Shown one piece after another: positions 9,463 through 18,086 of a stretch of 64,000 nucleotides of DNA; within the stretch, counting starts at the first letter, position 1; the number at the start of each line of letters is the position of its first letter. Position numbers and translations under genes: made by a program. Source of the stretch: Microvirga terrae (GTDB lineage Bacteria; Pseudomonadota; Alphaproteobacteria; Rhizobiales; Beijerinckiaceae). A model generated the notes under the pieces. The model did not search any database and was not told the DNA's origin. It worked only from the letters and a program-made list of their open reading frames with translations. The stretch lies in contig NZ_CP102845.1 of the NCBI RefSeq assembly GCF_013307435.2, positions 2,303,001 to 2,367,000 on the forward strand. Reading direction: 5' to 3'.

Positions 9463-9616
9463 CTCTGACTTTAAGCCCAGAATGGGGCGGCTCGGCAGCG
9501 GCGCGATGTGTCACCTGCCCCGCGGCTGACCCGACGGGTGATCGGCATCGACCGATTGCTCAACCGATTTCAGCACGGTGGGTGTATCAAACTCGCCAGG
9601 ATGTAAGCCTTATCTG

Positions 9617-11008
9617 TCACGTGGCGATGTGAACGAGGATGCCTTGCTGCCTGCCGCGCAAGTGAACTTGGCGGGAGGATTGGAATCTCTTCAGCCATCC
9701 CAGATCTGCTGCGGCGCGTATGCAATCCTCCGACGCGATGATCGAGCCGCCAATGTCGCGCGTCACCTCCTCGAGCCTGCTGGCTACGTTCACGACGTCT
9801 CCCACGACGGTAAACTCGATGCGTTCCCTGCCGCCGAGATTGCCTACCGTCACCGGACCGCAATGGACTCCGACCGAGACACGCAGCGGATCCGCGCCGC
9901 GCCCGGACCTTTTTCGGCTCCAGCGCTCGATCTCCTGCTGGAGTTCGAAGGCGCACGCGAGCGCGCGGGCTGGCGCGTCCGGTTGCAGGCCGATGGAGCC
10001 GAAGGTCGCCATGAAGCCATCGCCGAGGTACTTGTCGAGCGTCCCGCCATGCTTGAACACGATGGCGCTACTCCGCTCCTGGAAACTGCGCAGCAGGGCA
10101 AACGTACGCTCGGGCGAGAGGGTCTCAGTAAGCCTGGTGAAGCCGACGATGTCTGCAAACAGGACGGCCACCGTCCGTGTCGCCGGCTCTCCGAACGCGG
10201 TCCCGCCACGGCTGGCGAGAGCTTCGGCCACGTCCGGAGAGACGTAGCGAGCGAGATCCGCGCGCACGACCTCGGCCTCGACCTGGTTCAACAGTGTCCT
10301 TCGGCTGCGCCAGACGGCAAGGGTGATGAGCAGGGTGAACAGGGAGGTCGCAACAAGCTGGGTGTACCAGGCCGTCAGACCGACAAAGGTCGGCCTGAAG
10401 GAGAGATCCAGGACCGCGACTGACGTGAGCGCGCCCTCCGTAGCCGCATCGTTGAACCGTAGAGTGTCCGGCAGGGAGTAGATCATGAAGACGCCAATCG
10501 ACCAGATGACGAGGATCGATACACCCGTCCAGAGCACCCTTCTCGGGGAGTAGGTGAGAGCAGCCTCGCCGAGGAGAAGGAGAACGTAGAGGAATTCCTG
10601 CCCACGGAGGCGGGTCTGGATCGGCCACTCGCCGCCGAGACTGGCCGGCGGCGGGACAACGATCGCGGCGGTCACCAAGGCCACATCGAGGATGATAAAG
10701 CCGAGCTTGAGTGCCTCGCCATGACGATGGTGCCGCAGGCGGTACGGAACGTAGCCCAGGAAGAAGAACCCGAAGGCGTAGGCTCCGTAGTAGAGATCGC
10801 GTGGCCACGGTACGAGCCAGATCAGCCAGACCGAAACAACGATGATCGCGGTCAGGCGAGCGTAGAAGGCGAACTGGAGGCCTTCGAGCTCTGCCTGACG
10901 GATGCTCGCCTGAAGACGAACTTGTGAGTTCCTGAGGGACCAAAGCGATTGAAGCCCCTCCAAGGTCCTGGACGCAAAGCCGATACTCCGGGCTGCCAAA
11001 TCAGACAT
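9617..11008 (-). CDS. Membrane-bound class III adenylate/guanylate cyclase
   Basis: A 463-residue protein. The N-terminal half has about six hydrophobic segments (residues 50-240), a bacterial membrane-anchor layout. The C-terminal catalytic domain (about 265-450) has the metal aspartates in FADIVGFTRL and YLGDGFMATFG, and the loop VVGDVVNVASRLEE. The substrate-specifying positions were not resolved, so ATP (cAMP) is likely but GTP is possible. It is convergent with the RTX-like gene. No cyclic-nucleotide-binding protein is adjacent; the nearest Crp/Fnr-like gene is at 60 kb. Confidence 0.9.
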   Translation of the reverse strand: MSDLAARSIGFASRTLEGLQSLWSLRNSQVRLQASIRQAELEGLQFAFYARLTAIIVVSVWLIWLVPWPRDLYYGAYAFGFFFLGYVPYRLRHHRHGEALKLGFIILDVALVTAAIVVPPPASLGGEWPIQTRLRGQEFLYVLLLLGEAALTYSPRRVLWTGVSILVIWSIGVFMIYSLPDTLRFNDAATEGALTSVAVLDLSFRPTFVGLTAWYTQLVATSLFTLLITLAVWRSRRTLLNQVEAEVVRADLARYVSPDVAEALASRGGTAFGEPATRTVAVLFADIVGFTRLTETLSPERTFALLRSFQERSSAIVFKHGGTLDKYLGDGFMATFGSIGLQPDAPARALACAFELQQEIERWSRKRSGRGADPLRVSVGVHCGPVTVGNLGGRERIEFTVVGDVVNVASRLEEVTRDIGGSIIASEDCIRAAADLGWLKRFQSSRQVHLRGRQQGILVHIAT

Positions 11009-11211
11009 ATGCTCGCTCTGAGGATCCAGGAAGCTCTGGATCTAAACCTTGTAGCATTCCGACAAGGGCTTTGCACGGTGCGAGCGGAAACGGCAATGGG
11101 AAGGCTCGAGGCCAGAATCTGGAATCCTCATCGAACCGGATATTCTAAAGACGCGGGGAGCTCAGTTCTTATGGAATGCGCTCGATTCGCAACGGAAACT
11201 TGCCTGGCACC

Positions 11212-11657
11212 GATGCCGCCGCCTGACACGATGAAGGTCTTGAAGCCATTCGACCGCAGGTGTCTGAGAAGCGCGATCTGAGGCAGCTAGGCGAGGTCGG
11301 TAGAGAGGCGATCCTTCGTCGAGTGGCGTGCCTTCGCAAGCCAGTCCCTGACAGCCTTGTCGAATTCGACCGTGATGATTCCCGAGTGGGTCACGGTCAT
11401 GATCTCCAGCAGATCTTTCTCGCCCGCGGTCAGGAGAGCCCGTAGGTCCCCGGCGATGATGCTTCGACCGGCACGAAGTCGGACCCGCGCCCCTGGGTCG
11501 CCCGCTCTACGAAGTCGATGATGGCCTGTTTGGCGGCCCCGCCGTTCCAGGATGGAAGCGGGTCGGGCACGGGAACTTGCGACTGGGGCTTCGTCAGCGG
11601 CAGCCAGAAGGCAATCAGGCCCATTGCGAACAGGGAGAGAACTTGCCGACGATTCAT
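11212..11657 (-). pseudogene. Decayed HAD-phosphatase paralogue with intact leader
   Basis: ATG 11657 has a strong GGGAGGAG site and an intact signal peptide (NRRQVLSLFAMGLIAFWLPL). It is followed by a segment matching the N-terminus of the HAD protein encoded next door (LPSWNGGAAKQAIIDFVERA against LPSWNEGPARSAILDFVARV). The sequence then loses the DNDGT catalytic segment by deletion and shifts frame near 11440. It continues as AGEKDLLEIMTVTHSG and VRDWLAKARH, meets an in-frame stop near 11288, and resumes as LRSNGFKTFIVSGGG. All remnants line up with the intact HAD gene at 12058-12993. It cannot encode an active phosphatase; only a secreted 74-residue N-terminal peptide could still be translated. 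Confidence 0.85.
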
Positions 11658-11658
11658 C

Positions 11659-12039
11659 CTAGGCTCCTCCCGATTCCTTCGCCCGCTCTGCGGTCCGTTC
11701 GTGTTGGAGTTCACGGATCTCGGTCAGGTCACGTTCCAGGAAGTAGTTGAGAAAGGTGCGGATCACCGCGATGGCGCCGAGACGGCCAACCGCTTCCCAG
11801 TCGTTTGTGATCGATGTCTCGATGATGTCCGCCCCGAGCTGAAAGGTCAGCCCGGCGACCAGCACGCGGGCGTAGCGCAGCCAGATCTCCCGCCTCTGGA
11901 TGTTCGTGGCGCTTCCCGCAAACATCATGCGCAGACCGGAGACAAAGGCTTCGATGGTGCCGAACAAGACGATAGCGAGGGCCATCGCATCGATCACCGC
12001 GACTGCGTATTCCGTGATGGCGATCAGCCATTCCCTCAT
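11659..12039 (-). CDS. DUF1622-type small membrane protein
   Basis: A 126-residue protein from ATG 12039, preceded by GGAGGT at ideal distance; an in-frame GTG two codons upstream is less likely. It has three hydrophobic segments (about residues 8-35, 58-80 and 88-108) and the characteristic R-Y-A-R-V-L-V-A-G-L-x-F-Q-L-G-A-D-I-I stretch of DUF1622 proteins, then a charged tail. Function is not established for this family. It sits 18 bases after the intact HAD gene and 1 base before the decayed one, so it is within the sulfatase gene train. Confidence 0.85.
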   Translation of the reverse strand: MREWLIAITEYAVAVIDAMALAIVLFGTIEAFVSGLRMMFAGSATNIQRREIWLRYARVLVAGLTFQLGADIIETSITNDWEAVGRLGAIAVIRTFLNYFLERDLTEIRELQHERTAERAKESGGA

Positions 12040-12057
12040 CGTCACCTCCGTCTGTGA

Positions 12058-12993
12058 TTAAGAAGGGGGTGGCCCATCCGGAAAGACGGTCTTCCAGGAT
12101 CGCTTCATCCCAACCACGGTAATCCCGTACTCCGCGGCCTTATCCAGCGCTTCGACCAGAGGGCTCAGCCTGAACTCGCGGTCGTAGGCGAACTCCCGCT
12201 CTTCATCGTCATGGTGCAGCAGCAGGGCGAGACGCTGTCCATTGCCGGCGAGCGTGTAGCGCAGCATCGCGAGATCCCCATCGGAATTGCCGAAGGCCAG
12301 GATCGGGCGCCGGCCGATGTGCAGGGCGATGTTGGCCGGCTTCACCTCGCGGTCGTCGAAACTGTTGAGTTCCGACAGTCGCACCAGGTCGGCGCGCCCT
12401 CCGCTGCCTTCGAAGCGGAGCCGAACGCTCGACCCGATGACCTGCTCGGGCGGGACACCATAATTATCCTCGGCGAAGGCCCGGATTAACTCGATGCCAC
12501 CGCCCGAGACGATGAAAATCTTGAAGCCGTTTGCCCGCAGATAGGACAGGAGCTCGATCTGAGGTCGGTAGACGCATTGGGTGAAAGGAACCCCGAGTTT
12601 CGGATGCCGGGCCGTCATCAACCAGTTTCGAGCGATGGTCGCGAACTCGTCGGCCGTCATCCCGGAATGAGTCGCGAAGGCCACCTCGAACGCAGCCTGC
12701 TTGCCAAGGGAATGAATGGCGGCAATGTCCCGCTCAAGGAAGGCCTTGTAGGGCTGCCGCTCGCGCAGGGTTGGATCCTTCCTCGCAAGCTCTTCCAGCC
12801 GGTCGAAGGCGAAAAAGAACTGGCTCTGAAGCGGCTGCTCGCACCAGAGAGTTCCGTCATTGTCGAAGGTCGCTATACGTTCAGAGGGCGGCACATAATC
12901 CGGTCCACCCTCCACTGTCACGCGTGCGACAAAGTCGAGAATGGCGGACCTCGCTGGGCCCTCGTTCCAGGATGGAAGCGGTTGATCCGCCAT
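12058..12993 (-). CDS. HAD-superfamily phosphatase (cytoplasmic form)
   Basis: A 311-residue HAD hydrolase. Motif I is FDNDGTLW (nucleophile Asp44, acid/base Asp46), motif II is FIVSGGGIEL and motif IV is AFGNSDGDLAML. A helical cap lies between motifs I and II. The layout resembles phosphoserine-phosphatase-like HADs. Many relatives carry a signal peptide, as the decayed paralogue downstream does; this one has none and starts directly at MADQPLPSWNEG. It lies 58 bases after the small sulfatase on the same strand, so it is probably co-transcribed. The substrate is unknown. Confidence 0.88.
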   Translation of the reverse strand: MADQPLPSWNEGPARSAILDFVARVTVEGGPDYVPPSERIATFDNDGTLWCEQPLQSQFFFAFDRLEELARKDPTLRERQPYKAFLERDIAAIHSLGKQAAFEVAFATHSGMTADEFATIARNWLMTARHPKLGVPFTQCVYRPQIELLSYLRANGFKIFIVSGGGIELIRAFAEDNYGVPPEQVIGSSVRLRFEGSGGRADLVRLSELNSFDDREVKPANIALHIGRRPILAFGNSDGDLAMLRYTLAGNGQRLALLLHHDDEEREFAYDREFRLSPLVEALDKAAEYGITVVGMKRSWKTVFPDGPPPS

Positions 12994-13051
12994 GCTCAGA
13001 CCTCGCTGATGCTGTGGCCGGGCGGCGGTCCTGCCGCTCGGCCAGGTTCAT

Positions 13052-14608
13052 TCAGTCGCCGCTCGCAGACTCCGACATCTTCGCCAAGGCATCATCGATG
13101 GTGAAAGTGTTCGGCTTCTGAACCGCCGGAAACTCCTTGAAGGTCTCGGCGAACTTCGCCGCAGCCGCCTGGGCTGCATAAACGAAGTAGGCGTTGTGCA
13201 GCATCCAGTCGTAGTAGGTGTTCGAGGTGACCGGAGCGAACTCGTAGGGATCGGTGCGGAGATTGAAGATCTTGGGCAGCCGCAGCCGGACAAACGGCTC
13301 TGCCCACACACCCAATGTTCCCTGCATGCGCTGTTCCATGAAAACGAGCTTCCAGTTGTCATAGCGCAGAGCGAGCATGTCGCCGTCATCGCTGAAGTAG
13401 AAGTAGAAGTTGCGCGGGCTCTCCTTTGCCTCTCCCGTGAGGAACGGCAGCAGATTGAAGCCGTCGATATGGTTCCTGTAGGTCCGCCCTATGGCCTCGT
13501 ATCCGGCCTTAAGCTTGTCGACCACGTCGGATGCACCGGCCATGGCCAGGAACGTCGGCAACCAGTCGTGATGCTGCACGATGCCGTTGCTGATCGAACC
13601 CGGCTCGACACGTCCCGGCCAGCGCACGAGCATCGGCACGCGGAATGCACCTTCCCAGTTGGTGTTCTTTTCGCTGCGAAACGGCGTCGTGCCGCCGTCC
13701 GGCCATGTGTTCCGGTGCGGGCCGTTGTCTGTCGAGTACTGCACGAAGGTGTCGTCGGCGATCCCGAGCTCGTCGAGGTAGTCAAGGACCTCACCCACGA
13801 GCTTGTCATGGTCGACCATTGTGTCGTGATAGTCCGACTGCCAGCGCCCGGCCTGGCCCTTGCTCTCTGGCTTGGGATGGGTGAACAGGTGCATGTGCGT
13901 GGTGTTGAGCCAGACGAACCAAGGCTTTCCTGCATCGCTCTGGCGTTTCATGAAGTCCTTGGCTGCGGCCACGAACTCATCGTCGCAGGTCTCCATGCGC
14001 TTCTTCGTCAGGGGACCGGTGTCCTCGATCCTCTGCTTGCCGACCTTGCCCCAGCGTGGCATCTCGGTTGCATCGTCCTCGTTCGTTGCCCAGGAATGGA
14101 TGACGCCGCGCGGGCCGAAGTTCTTGCGGAAGTTCGGAAAGTCATTCTCCGATGGGTAGTCCTCCATCTCCGGCTCCTCCTCGGCATTGAGGTGGTAGAG
14201 ATTGCCGAAGAATTCGTCGAAGCCGTGGTTGGTCGGCAGCATGTGGTTGAGGTCGCCGAGGTGGTTCTTGCCGAACTGGCCCGTGGCGTAGCCCTGTTCC
14301 TTGAGCAGGGCCGCAATGGTAACGATCTTCTCGTTCATGCCGATGGGCGCGGCCGGGATACCGACCTTTGACAGGCCGGTACGGTAGACGCTCTGTCCGG
14401 TGATGAAAGCTGACCGGCCGGCCGTGCATGACTGTTCCCCGTAAGAGTCGGTGAACATCATCCCTTCCTTGGCAAGACGGTCGATATTGGGCGTCCTGTA
14501 TCCCATCAGCCCATGCGAGTAGCAACTCAGGTTCGAGATGCCGATGTCGTCCCCCCATATGACGAGGATGTTCGGCTTGCCGTTCTGCTTCTTCGGTTGC
14601 TGCGCCAT
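13052..14608 (-). CDS. Cys-type sulfatase (arylsulfatase family)
   Basis: A 518-residue sulfatase. Metal-binding Asp20-Asp21 lie in IWGDDIG. The formylglycine motif is Cys-Thr-Ala-Gly-Arg at residues 61-65, and the second metal-binding motif is YSTDNGPH. It is a Cys-type enzyme whose Cys61 must be oxidised to formylglycine; an FGE gene lies in the same gene train. No signal peptide is present, so it should act in the cytoplasm on sulfate (or related phosphonate) esters that have been imported. ATG 14608 has AGGGAG upstream. The substrate cannot be deduced. Confidence 0.9.
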   Translation of the reverse strand: MAQQPKKQNGKPNILVIWGDDIGISNLSCYSHGLMGYRTPNIDRLAKEGMMFTDSYGEQSCTAGRSAFITGQSVYRTGLSKVGIPAAPIGMNEKIVTIAALLKEQGYATGQFGKNHLGDLNHMLPTNHGFDEFFGNLYHLNAEEEPEMEDYPSENDFPNFRKNFGPRGVIHSWATNEDDATEMPRWGKVGKQRIEDTGPLTKKRMETCDDEFVAAAKDFMKRQSDAGKPWFVWLNTTHMHLFTHPKPESKGQAGRWQSDYHDTMVDHDKLVGEVLDYLDELGIADDTFVQYSTDNGPHRNTWPDGGTTPFRSEKNTNWEGAFRVPMLVRWPGRVEPGSISNGIVQHHDWLPTFLAMAGASDVVDKLKAGYEAIGRTYRNHIDGFNLLPFLTGEAKESPRNFYFYFSDDGDMLALRYDNWKLVFMEQRMQGTLGVWAEPFVRLRLPKIFNLRTDPYEFAPVTSNTYYDWMLHNAYFVYAAQAAAAKFAETFKEFPAVQKPNTFTIDDALAKMSESASGD

Positions 14609-14659
14609 GTCTGGCTCCCTGAATGTGAAGGTGATTGGATCAGTCGGGCTGGCACCTCC

Positions 14660-15118
14660 TCAACCGAATGGCCCGACCTGGAAAAGCATGCTGATGACGG
14701 CGGCCACGCCTATGATGAGCAGAACGATGGCGGTGATTAGCGTCAGAGAAACAGGAAAGTGGCTCTCGCCGTGAATAAGGCCATACTCGGTCATCACCTT
14801 GCGTTCTTGGCGGAGACCGACCATGAACTGCACATGATAGACGATGCCAGTGACGAGCATCGCAATGCCGAGAAGCACGAGTGCAACCCCGAAGTTGCGA
14901 GGAGCGGCGGCATGCGCAATCGTTCCCGCCTCTCGAAGTTTCTCGAAGACCTGATAGATCGTGAAGCCGAAGCTGATCAGCGACAGCGAGGTGCGGATCA
15001 CGGACATGAGGGTTCGATCGGCGCTCATGCGCGTGCGTTGAAATGACATGCCGGTCCGTCGCGAGGACAGCTCGACGGAGATCTTGTCGGGGTCGGACTT
15101 TGCTGTGACGGACTTCAT
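14660..15118 (-). CDS. DUF202-family membrane protein
   Basis: A 152-residue protein from ATG 15118 (GGGAG upstream). The N-terminus has the DUF202 signature RTRMSADRTLMSVIRTSLSL leading into the first membrane helix, followed by two more hydrophobic segments (LVLLGIAMLVTGIVYHVQF and LITAIVLLIIGVAAVISML). The role of DUF202 proteins is not established. It lies between the two sulfatase genes on the same strand, 52 bases before the small sulfatase, with a strong hairpin separating it from the large sulfatase upstream. Confidence 0.88.
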   Translation of the reverse strand: MKSVTAKSDPDKISVELSSRRTGMSFQRTRMSADRTLMSVIRTSLSLISFGFTIYQVFEKLREAGTIAHAAAPRNFGVALVLLGIAMLVTGIVYHVQFMVGLRQERKVMTEYGLIHGESHFPVSLTLITAIVLLIIGVAAVISMLFQVGPFG

Positions 15119-15140
15119 CTCGTCTGGTCTCCCGATGGCA

Positions 15141-15170
15141 CCGGGCGGTGCTGGCTGAGGCACCGCCCGG
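15141..15170 (-). promoter_or_regulatory. Perfect 11-bp intercistronic hairpin
   Basis: CCGGGCGGTGC (15141-15151) pairs perfectly with GCACCGCCCGG (15160-15170) around an 8-base loop. It lies in the 70-base gap after the large sulfatase stop and before the DUF202 start. No T-run follows on the transcribed strand. It could be a partial terminator, an mRNA 3'-end stabiliser or a processing site that uncouples the two halves of the operon. Confidence 0.65.
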
Positions 15171-15188
15171 CAGTTGAGTCGAGTGCAT

Positions 15189-17519
15189 TCAGTCGACGGC
15201 AAGGGCCGCGGCGGCCAGCTTCTCAAGATCGAGGTATTGTGCCGCCTCGACCGTGACGGCGACGAAGAGGATCGTCCCGCCCGTGAAGGCTCCCGGCGCC
15301 GTGTACGCTTCGCTGACGGCGTCGCCGCTGTCGCGCCCGATGCACAGGCCGTCGCCGCTCAGCGTGAACTTGCCGAGCTGCGTGCGCATCCCGCCCTGTG
15401 CGACGATGTTCTCGTTCACGTAAAGGGTCGCCTTGCCGAGCGACTCACCGTGCGGGCCGGCTTTCTCCCGGATGAACTCCATGCCCAGCGTGTACTTCCC
15501 GGGCTTGAGCTCGCCCGAGACGAGCTTTTGCTCCGGCTTGATGCCGAGGAAGTTGTAGACGTAGTGCAGCTTGCGGTCCTTGATGAAGAGCGCATGGCCG
15601 CCGAACCGTGACCCGTGGGCGAAGATCACGCCTGAGCAGTCGGGGTCGGTGATCTCGACATCGGCCAGGATCTTGTAAGAGCGCCCGCGCACGTTGACCG
15701 CGACGCCCTCGGGCACAGGTGACGTGCCGGGATAGTAGATGTACCGCTCGCGCGGCGCCTCCTCGGCAGGTCGCTCCACGCCCAGGATCTCCGCCGGACT
15801 CCTGTCTTCCAGCGGCAGGACGAAGTTCTTGTCGGCTTCGTTGTGCCAGACCTTAATCAGCGCCTGGAGCCTGTCCGGATGCTGCTGGGCAAGGTCCGTC
15901 GACTCGGAGCGGTCAACGTCGACGTGGTAGAGCTGCCACTGATCCTGCTCGTACCGCCCCTTGCCGGCGAACGGAGCATGCAGCGAAGATGCCTTCCAGC
16001 CATCCTCCCAGATGCCTCGCGTGCCGAACATGGCGTAGTATTGCCGCTCCTTCCTCGTCTTGCCGTCCGGTTCGGCGTCGAACGTATATCGCATTGAGAC
16101 GCCGGACAGGGGGTACTGCTCGACGCCCCGGTAGACCTTGGGCATCTCCAGCCCGCAGACGTCGAGGATTGTCGGTACGATGTCGGTCGAGTGGTGATAC
16201 TGGTTGCGTACCTCGCCCCGGGCCTTGATTCCCTTCGGCCAGGAGATCACCAGCGGGCAGCAGGTGCCGCCGGAATATTCCGAATAGCGCTTGAACATTT
16301 GGAACGGAGTCGAGAATGCCACCGCCCAGCCGGTCGGGAAGTGACCGTAGGTTTCCGGGCTGCCGAGGACGTCGAGATACTTCATGTTCTCAGCGAGCTC
16401 GTCCGGATAGTTGTTGAAGAACTTGTTCTCGTTCACCGAGCCGTTCGGGCTGCCCTCTCCCGAGGTGCCGTTGTCAGCGCAGTAGAGCACCAGCGTATTG
16501 TCGAGTTGGCCGCTCTGTTCAAGGTAGTCGATGATGCGGCCGACCTGAGCGTCGGTGTACTCGGAGAAGCCGGCGAAAACCTCGGCCATGCGGGAGAACA
16601 GCCGCTTCTCGTCCGCGTTCAGCGTGTCCCAGGGACGGACTCCATCGGCCGGGTCAGCCACGCCCTCCGGCAGCGGGTTGATCGGGGTGAGCTTGGTGTC
16701 CTTCGGCAGCAGGCCCTTTTCGATCATGCGGGGCAGCACCCATTCGCGGTACGCTTCGTATCCTGAATCGAACTTGCCCTTATACTTCTCGATGTATTCC
16801 TTGGGCGCATGATGCGGGGCATGGTTCGCGCCCGGGCAGAACCACATGTACCAGGGCTTCGAGGGGCTGCTGGCCTTCTGGTCGCGGATCATCTGGAGGG
16901 CCTGATCGGCCAGGTCCTTCGACAGGTGGTAGCCTTCTTCAGGCATATAGGGCTGGTCGATGAACCTGTTGTCCTCGGCGAGATCGGGGAACCATTGGTT
17001 GGTCTCGCCGCCGAGGAAGCCGTAGTAGCGGTCGAAACCCTTGCTCAGCGGCCATTGCGAGCGGCTGGCTCCCGAGGCGACGTCCTGCTCGGGAACGTTG
17101 TGGTTCTTGCCGAGCCAGAAGGTGCTCCAGCCGGCGTCCTGAAGCACCTGCCCGATGGTGGCGCATTCGTCAGGGATGCGGCCGCTCCAACCGGGGAAGC
17201 CCTGCGCTGCTTCGGTGATGCAGGAGCAGCCATTGAGATGGTGATTGCGGCCGGTCAGGAAGGTCGAGCGGGTTGGCGAGCACAGCGCCGTCGTATGCCA
17301 CTGCGAGTACATCAGTCCTCGGTCGGCGAGTCTCTGCAATGTCGGCATGTTGATGCCGCCGCCGAACGGCGACCATGCCGCAAGGCCGGTGTCGTCGTAC
17401 AAGACGACGAGTACGTTCGGTGATCCCGCCGGTGCCTTGTTTGGCGTAAACGGCTCCCAGTCCGGCGTGGAGTCGCGGACATCGAGCTTCATAACGCCTT
17501 TAAACGGCTTCTTGGTCAT
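15189..17519 (-). CDS. Large Cys-type sulfatase (arylsulfatase A-like)
   Basis: A 776-residue sulfatase, long for the family. Metal-binding Asp42-Asp43 lie in LYDDTG, the formylglycine motif is Cys80-Ser-Pro-Thr-Arg, and a second metal site YCADNGTS lies near residue 350. The sulfatase fold occupies about residues 30-580, and an extra C-terminal beta-rich domain follows (about 600-770: EITDPDCSGVIFAHG, LKPGKYTLGMEF). No signal peptide is present, so it is probably cytoplasmic and dependent on the FGE of the same cluster. ATG 17519 is preceded by AGGGAGACG. Substrate unknown; similar enzymes are usually annotated only as arylsulfatases. Confidence 0.92.
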   Translation of the reverse strand: MTKKPFKGVMKLDVRDSTPDWEPFTPNKAPAGSPNVLVVLYDDTGLAAWSPFGGGINMPTLQRLADRGLMYSQWHTTALCSPTRSTFLTGRNHHLNGCSCITEAAQGFPGWSGRIPDECATIGQVLQDAGWSTFWLGKNHNVPEQDVASGASRSQWPLSKGFDRYYGFLGGETNQWFPDLAEDNRFIDQPYMPEEGYHLSKDLADQALQMIRDQKASSPSKPWYMWFCPGANHAPHHAPKEYIEKYKGKFDSGYEAYREWVLPRMIEKGLLPKDTKLTPINPLPEGVADPADGVRPWDTLNADEKRLFSRMAEVFAGFSEYTDAQVGRIIDYLEQSGQLDNTLVLYCADNGTSGEGSPNGSVNENKFFNNYPDELAENMKYLDVLGSPETYGHFPTGWAVAFSTPFQMFKRYSEYSGGTCCPLVISWPKGIKARGEVRNQYHHSTDIVPTILDVCGLEMPKVYRGVEQYPLSGVSMRYTFDAEPDGKTRKERQYYAMFGTRGIWEDGWKASSLHAPFAGKGRYEQDQWQLYHVDVDRSESTDLAQQHPDRLQALIKVWHNEADKNFVLPLEDRSPAEILGVERPAEEAPRERYIYYPGTSPVPEGVAVNVRGRSYKILADVEITDPDCSGVIFAHGSRFGGHALFIKDRKLHYVYNFLGIKPEQKLVSGELKPGKYTLGMEFIREKAGPHGESLGKATLYVNENIVAQGGMRTQLGKFTLSGDGLCIGRDSGDAVSEAYTAPGAFTGGTILFVAVTVEAAQYLDLEKLAAAALAVD

Positions 17520-17597
17520 GATCGTCTCCCTGATTGCATCCGGTTGTCATACGCATCTACGCCTCCGTCCGGGCAGCAGCTCTGAGGGAAGCCCAGG

Positions 17598-18086
17598 TCA
17601 CATCGAACGGGACCACCACCGCACGAGGCGGGCGAATGGCCCGCGCAGCAGCACATAGGGAAGAAAGGCGAGCAGGATCGCGATGAGAACCATCTCGCCC
17701 GGATAGAATGTTTTCAGTACGGTCGCTTGATAGACGGCGTCCATCGCCAGCCCGAGCAGGATGATCCGCGCAGTGGCGATCAATCCTTCGCCAAGGCGGC
17801 CCGAGCTTTCGGTCGGACTCGTCAGCAGCGACCAAAGATAGGGCGAGCGGCCGAGCCGTGCGTCCTTCGCCCCATCGTGGAACGCCGCGATCGCCGCCAT
17901 GCAAGGCTGGAGGATGAAGCGGAAGGTCATGGGTCCGCCGGGGCGGGAGGCGATGTCGCGCCAGACGCGATCGCTGACATCTGCCGAGAGGCCGTACTGG
18001 AAAAGGCCCAGCACCACCAGGATGGAAGCCAGGATGACAACGAGCCGCGCCAGCATCAGCTGCCTTCGTGTGACGGTCTCGGCCAT
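17598..18086 (-). CDS. Small multi-pass membrane protein of unknown function
   Basis: A 162-residue protein with a hydrophobic N-terminal segment (LMLARLVVILASILVVLGLF), a soluble middle portion (about 35-100) and two hydrophobic C-terminal segments (ATARIILLGLAMDAVY, MVLIAILLAFLPYVLL). No family recognised. Its ATG 18086 shares one base with the FGE stop codon (TGATG), so translation is probably coupled to the FGE. It sits between the FGE and the large sulfatase, which suggests but does not prove a role in the same process. Confidence 0.75.
   Translation of the reverse strand: MAETVTRRQLMLARLVVILASILVVLGLFQYGLSADVSDRVWRDIASRPGGPMTFRFILQPCMAAIAAFHDGAKDARLGRSPYLWSLLTSPTESSGRLGEGLIATARIILLGLAMDAVYQATVLKTFYPGEMVLIAILLAFLPYVLLRGPFARLVRWWSRSM

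Noticed and set aside
13196..14371. 391-codon + strand frame opposite the small sulfatase
   Set aside because: Antisense shadow; the sulfatase motifs on the minus strand are unequivocal.
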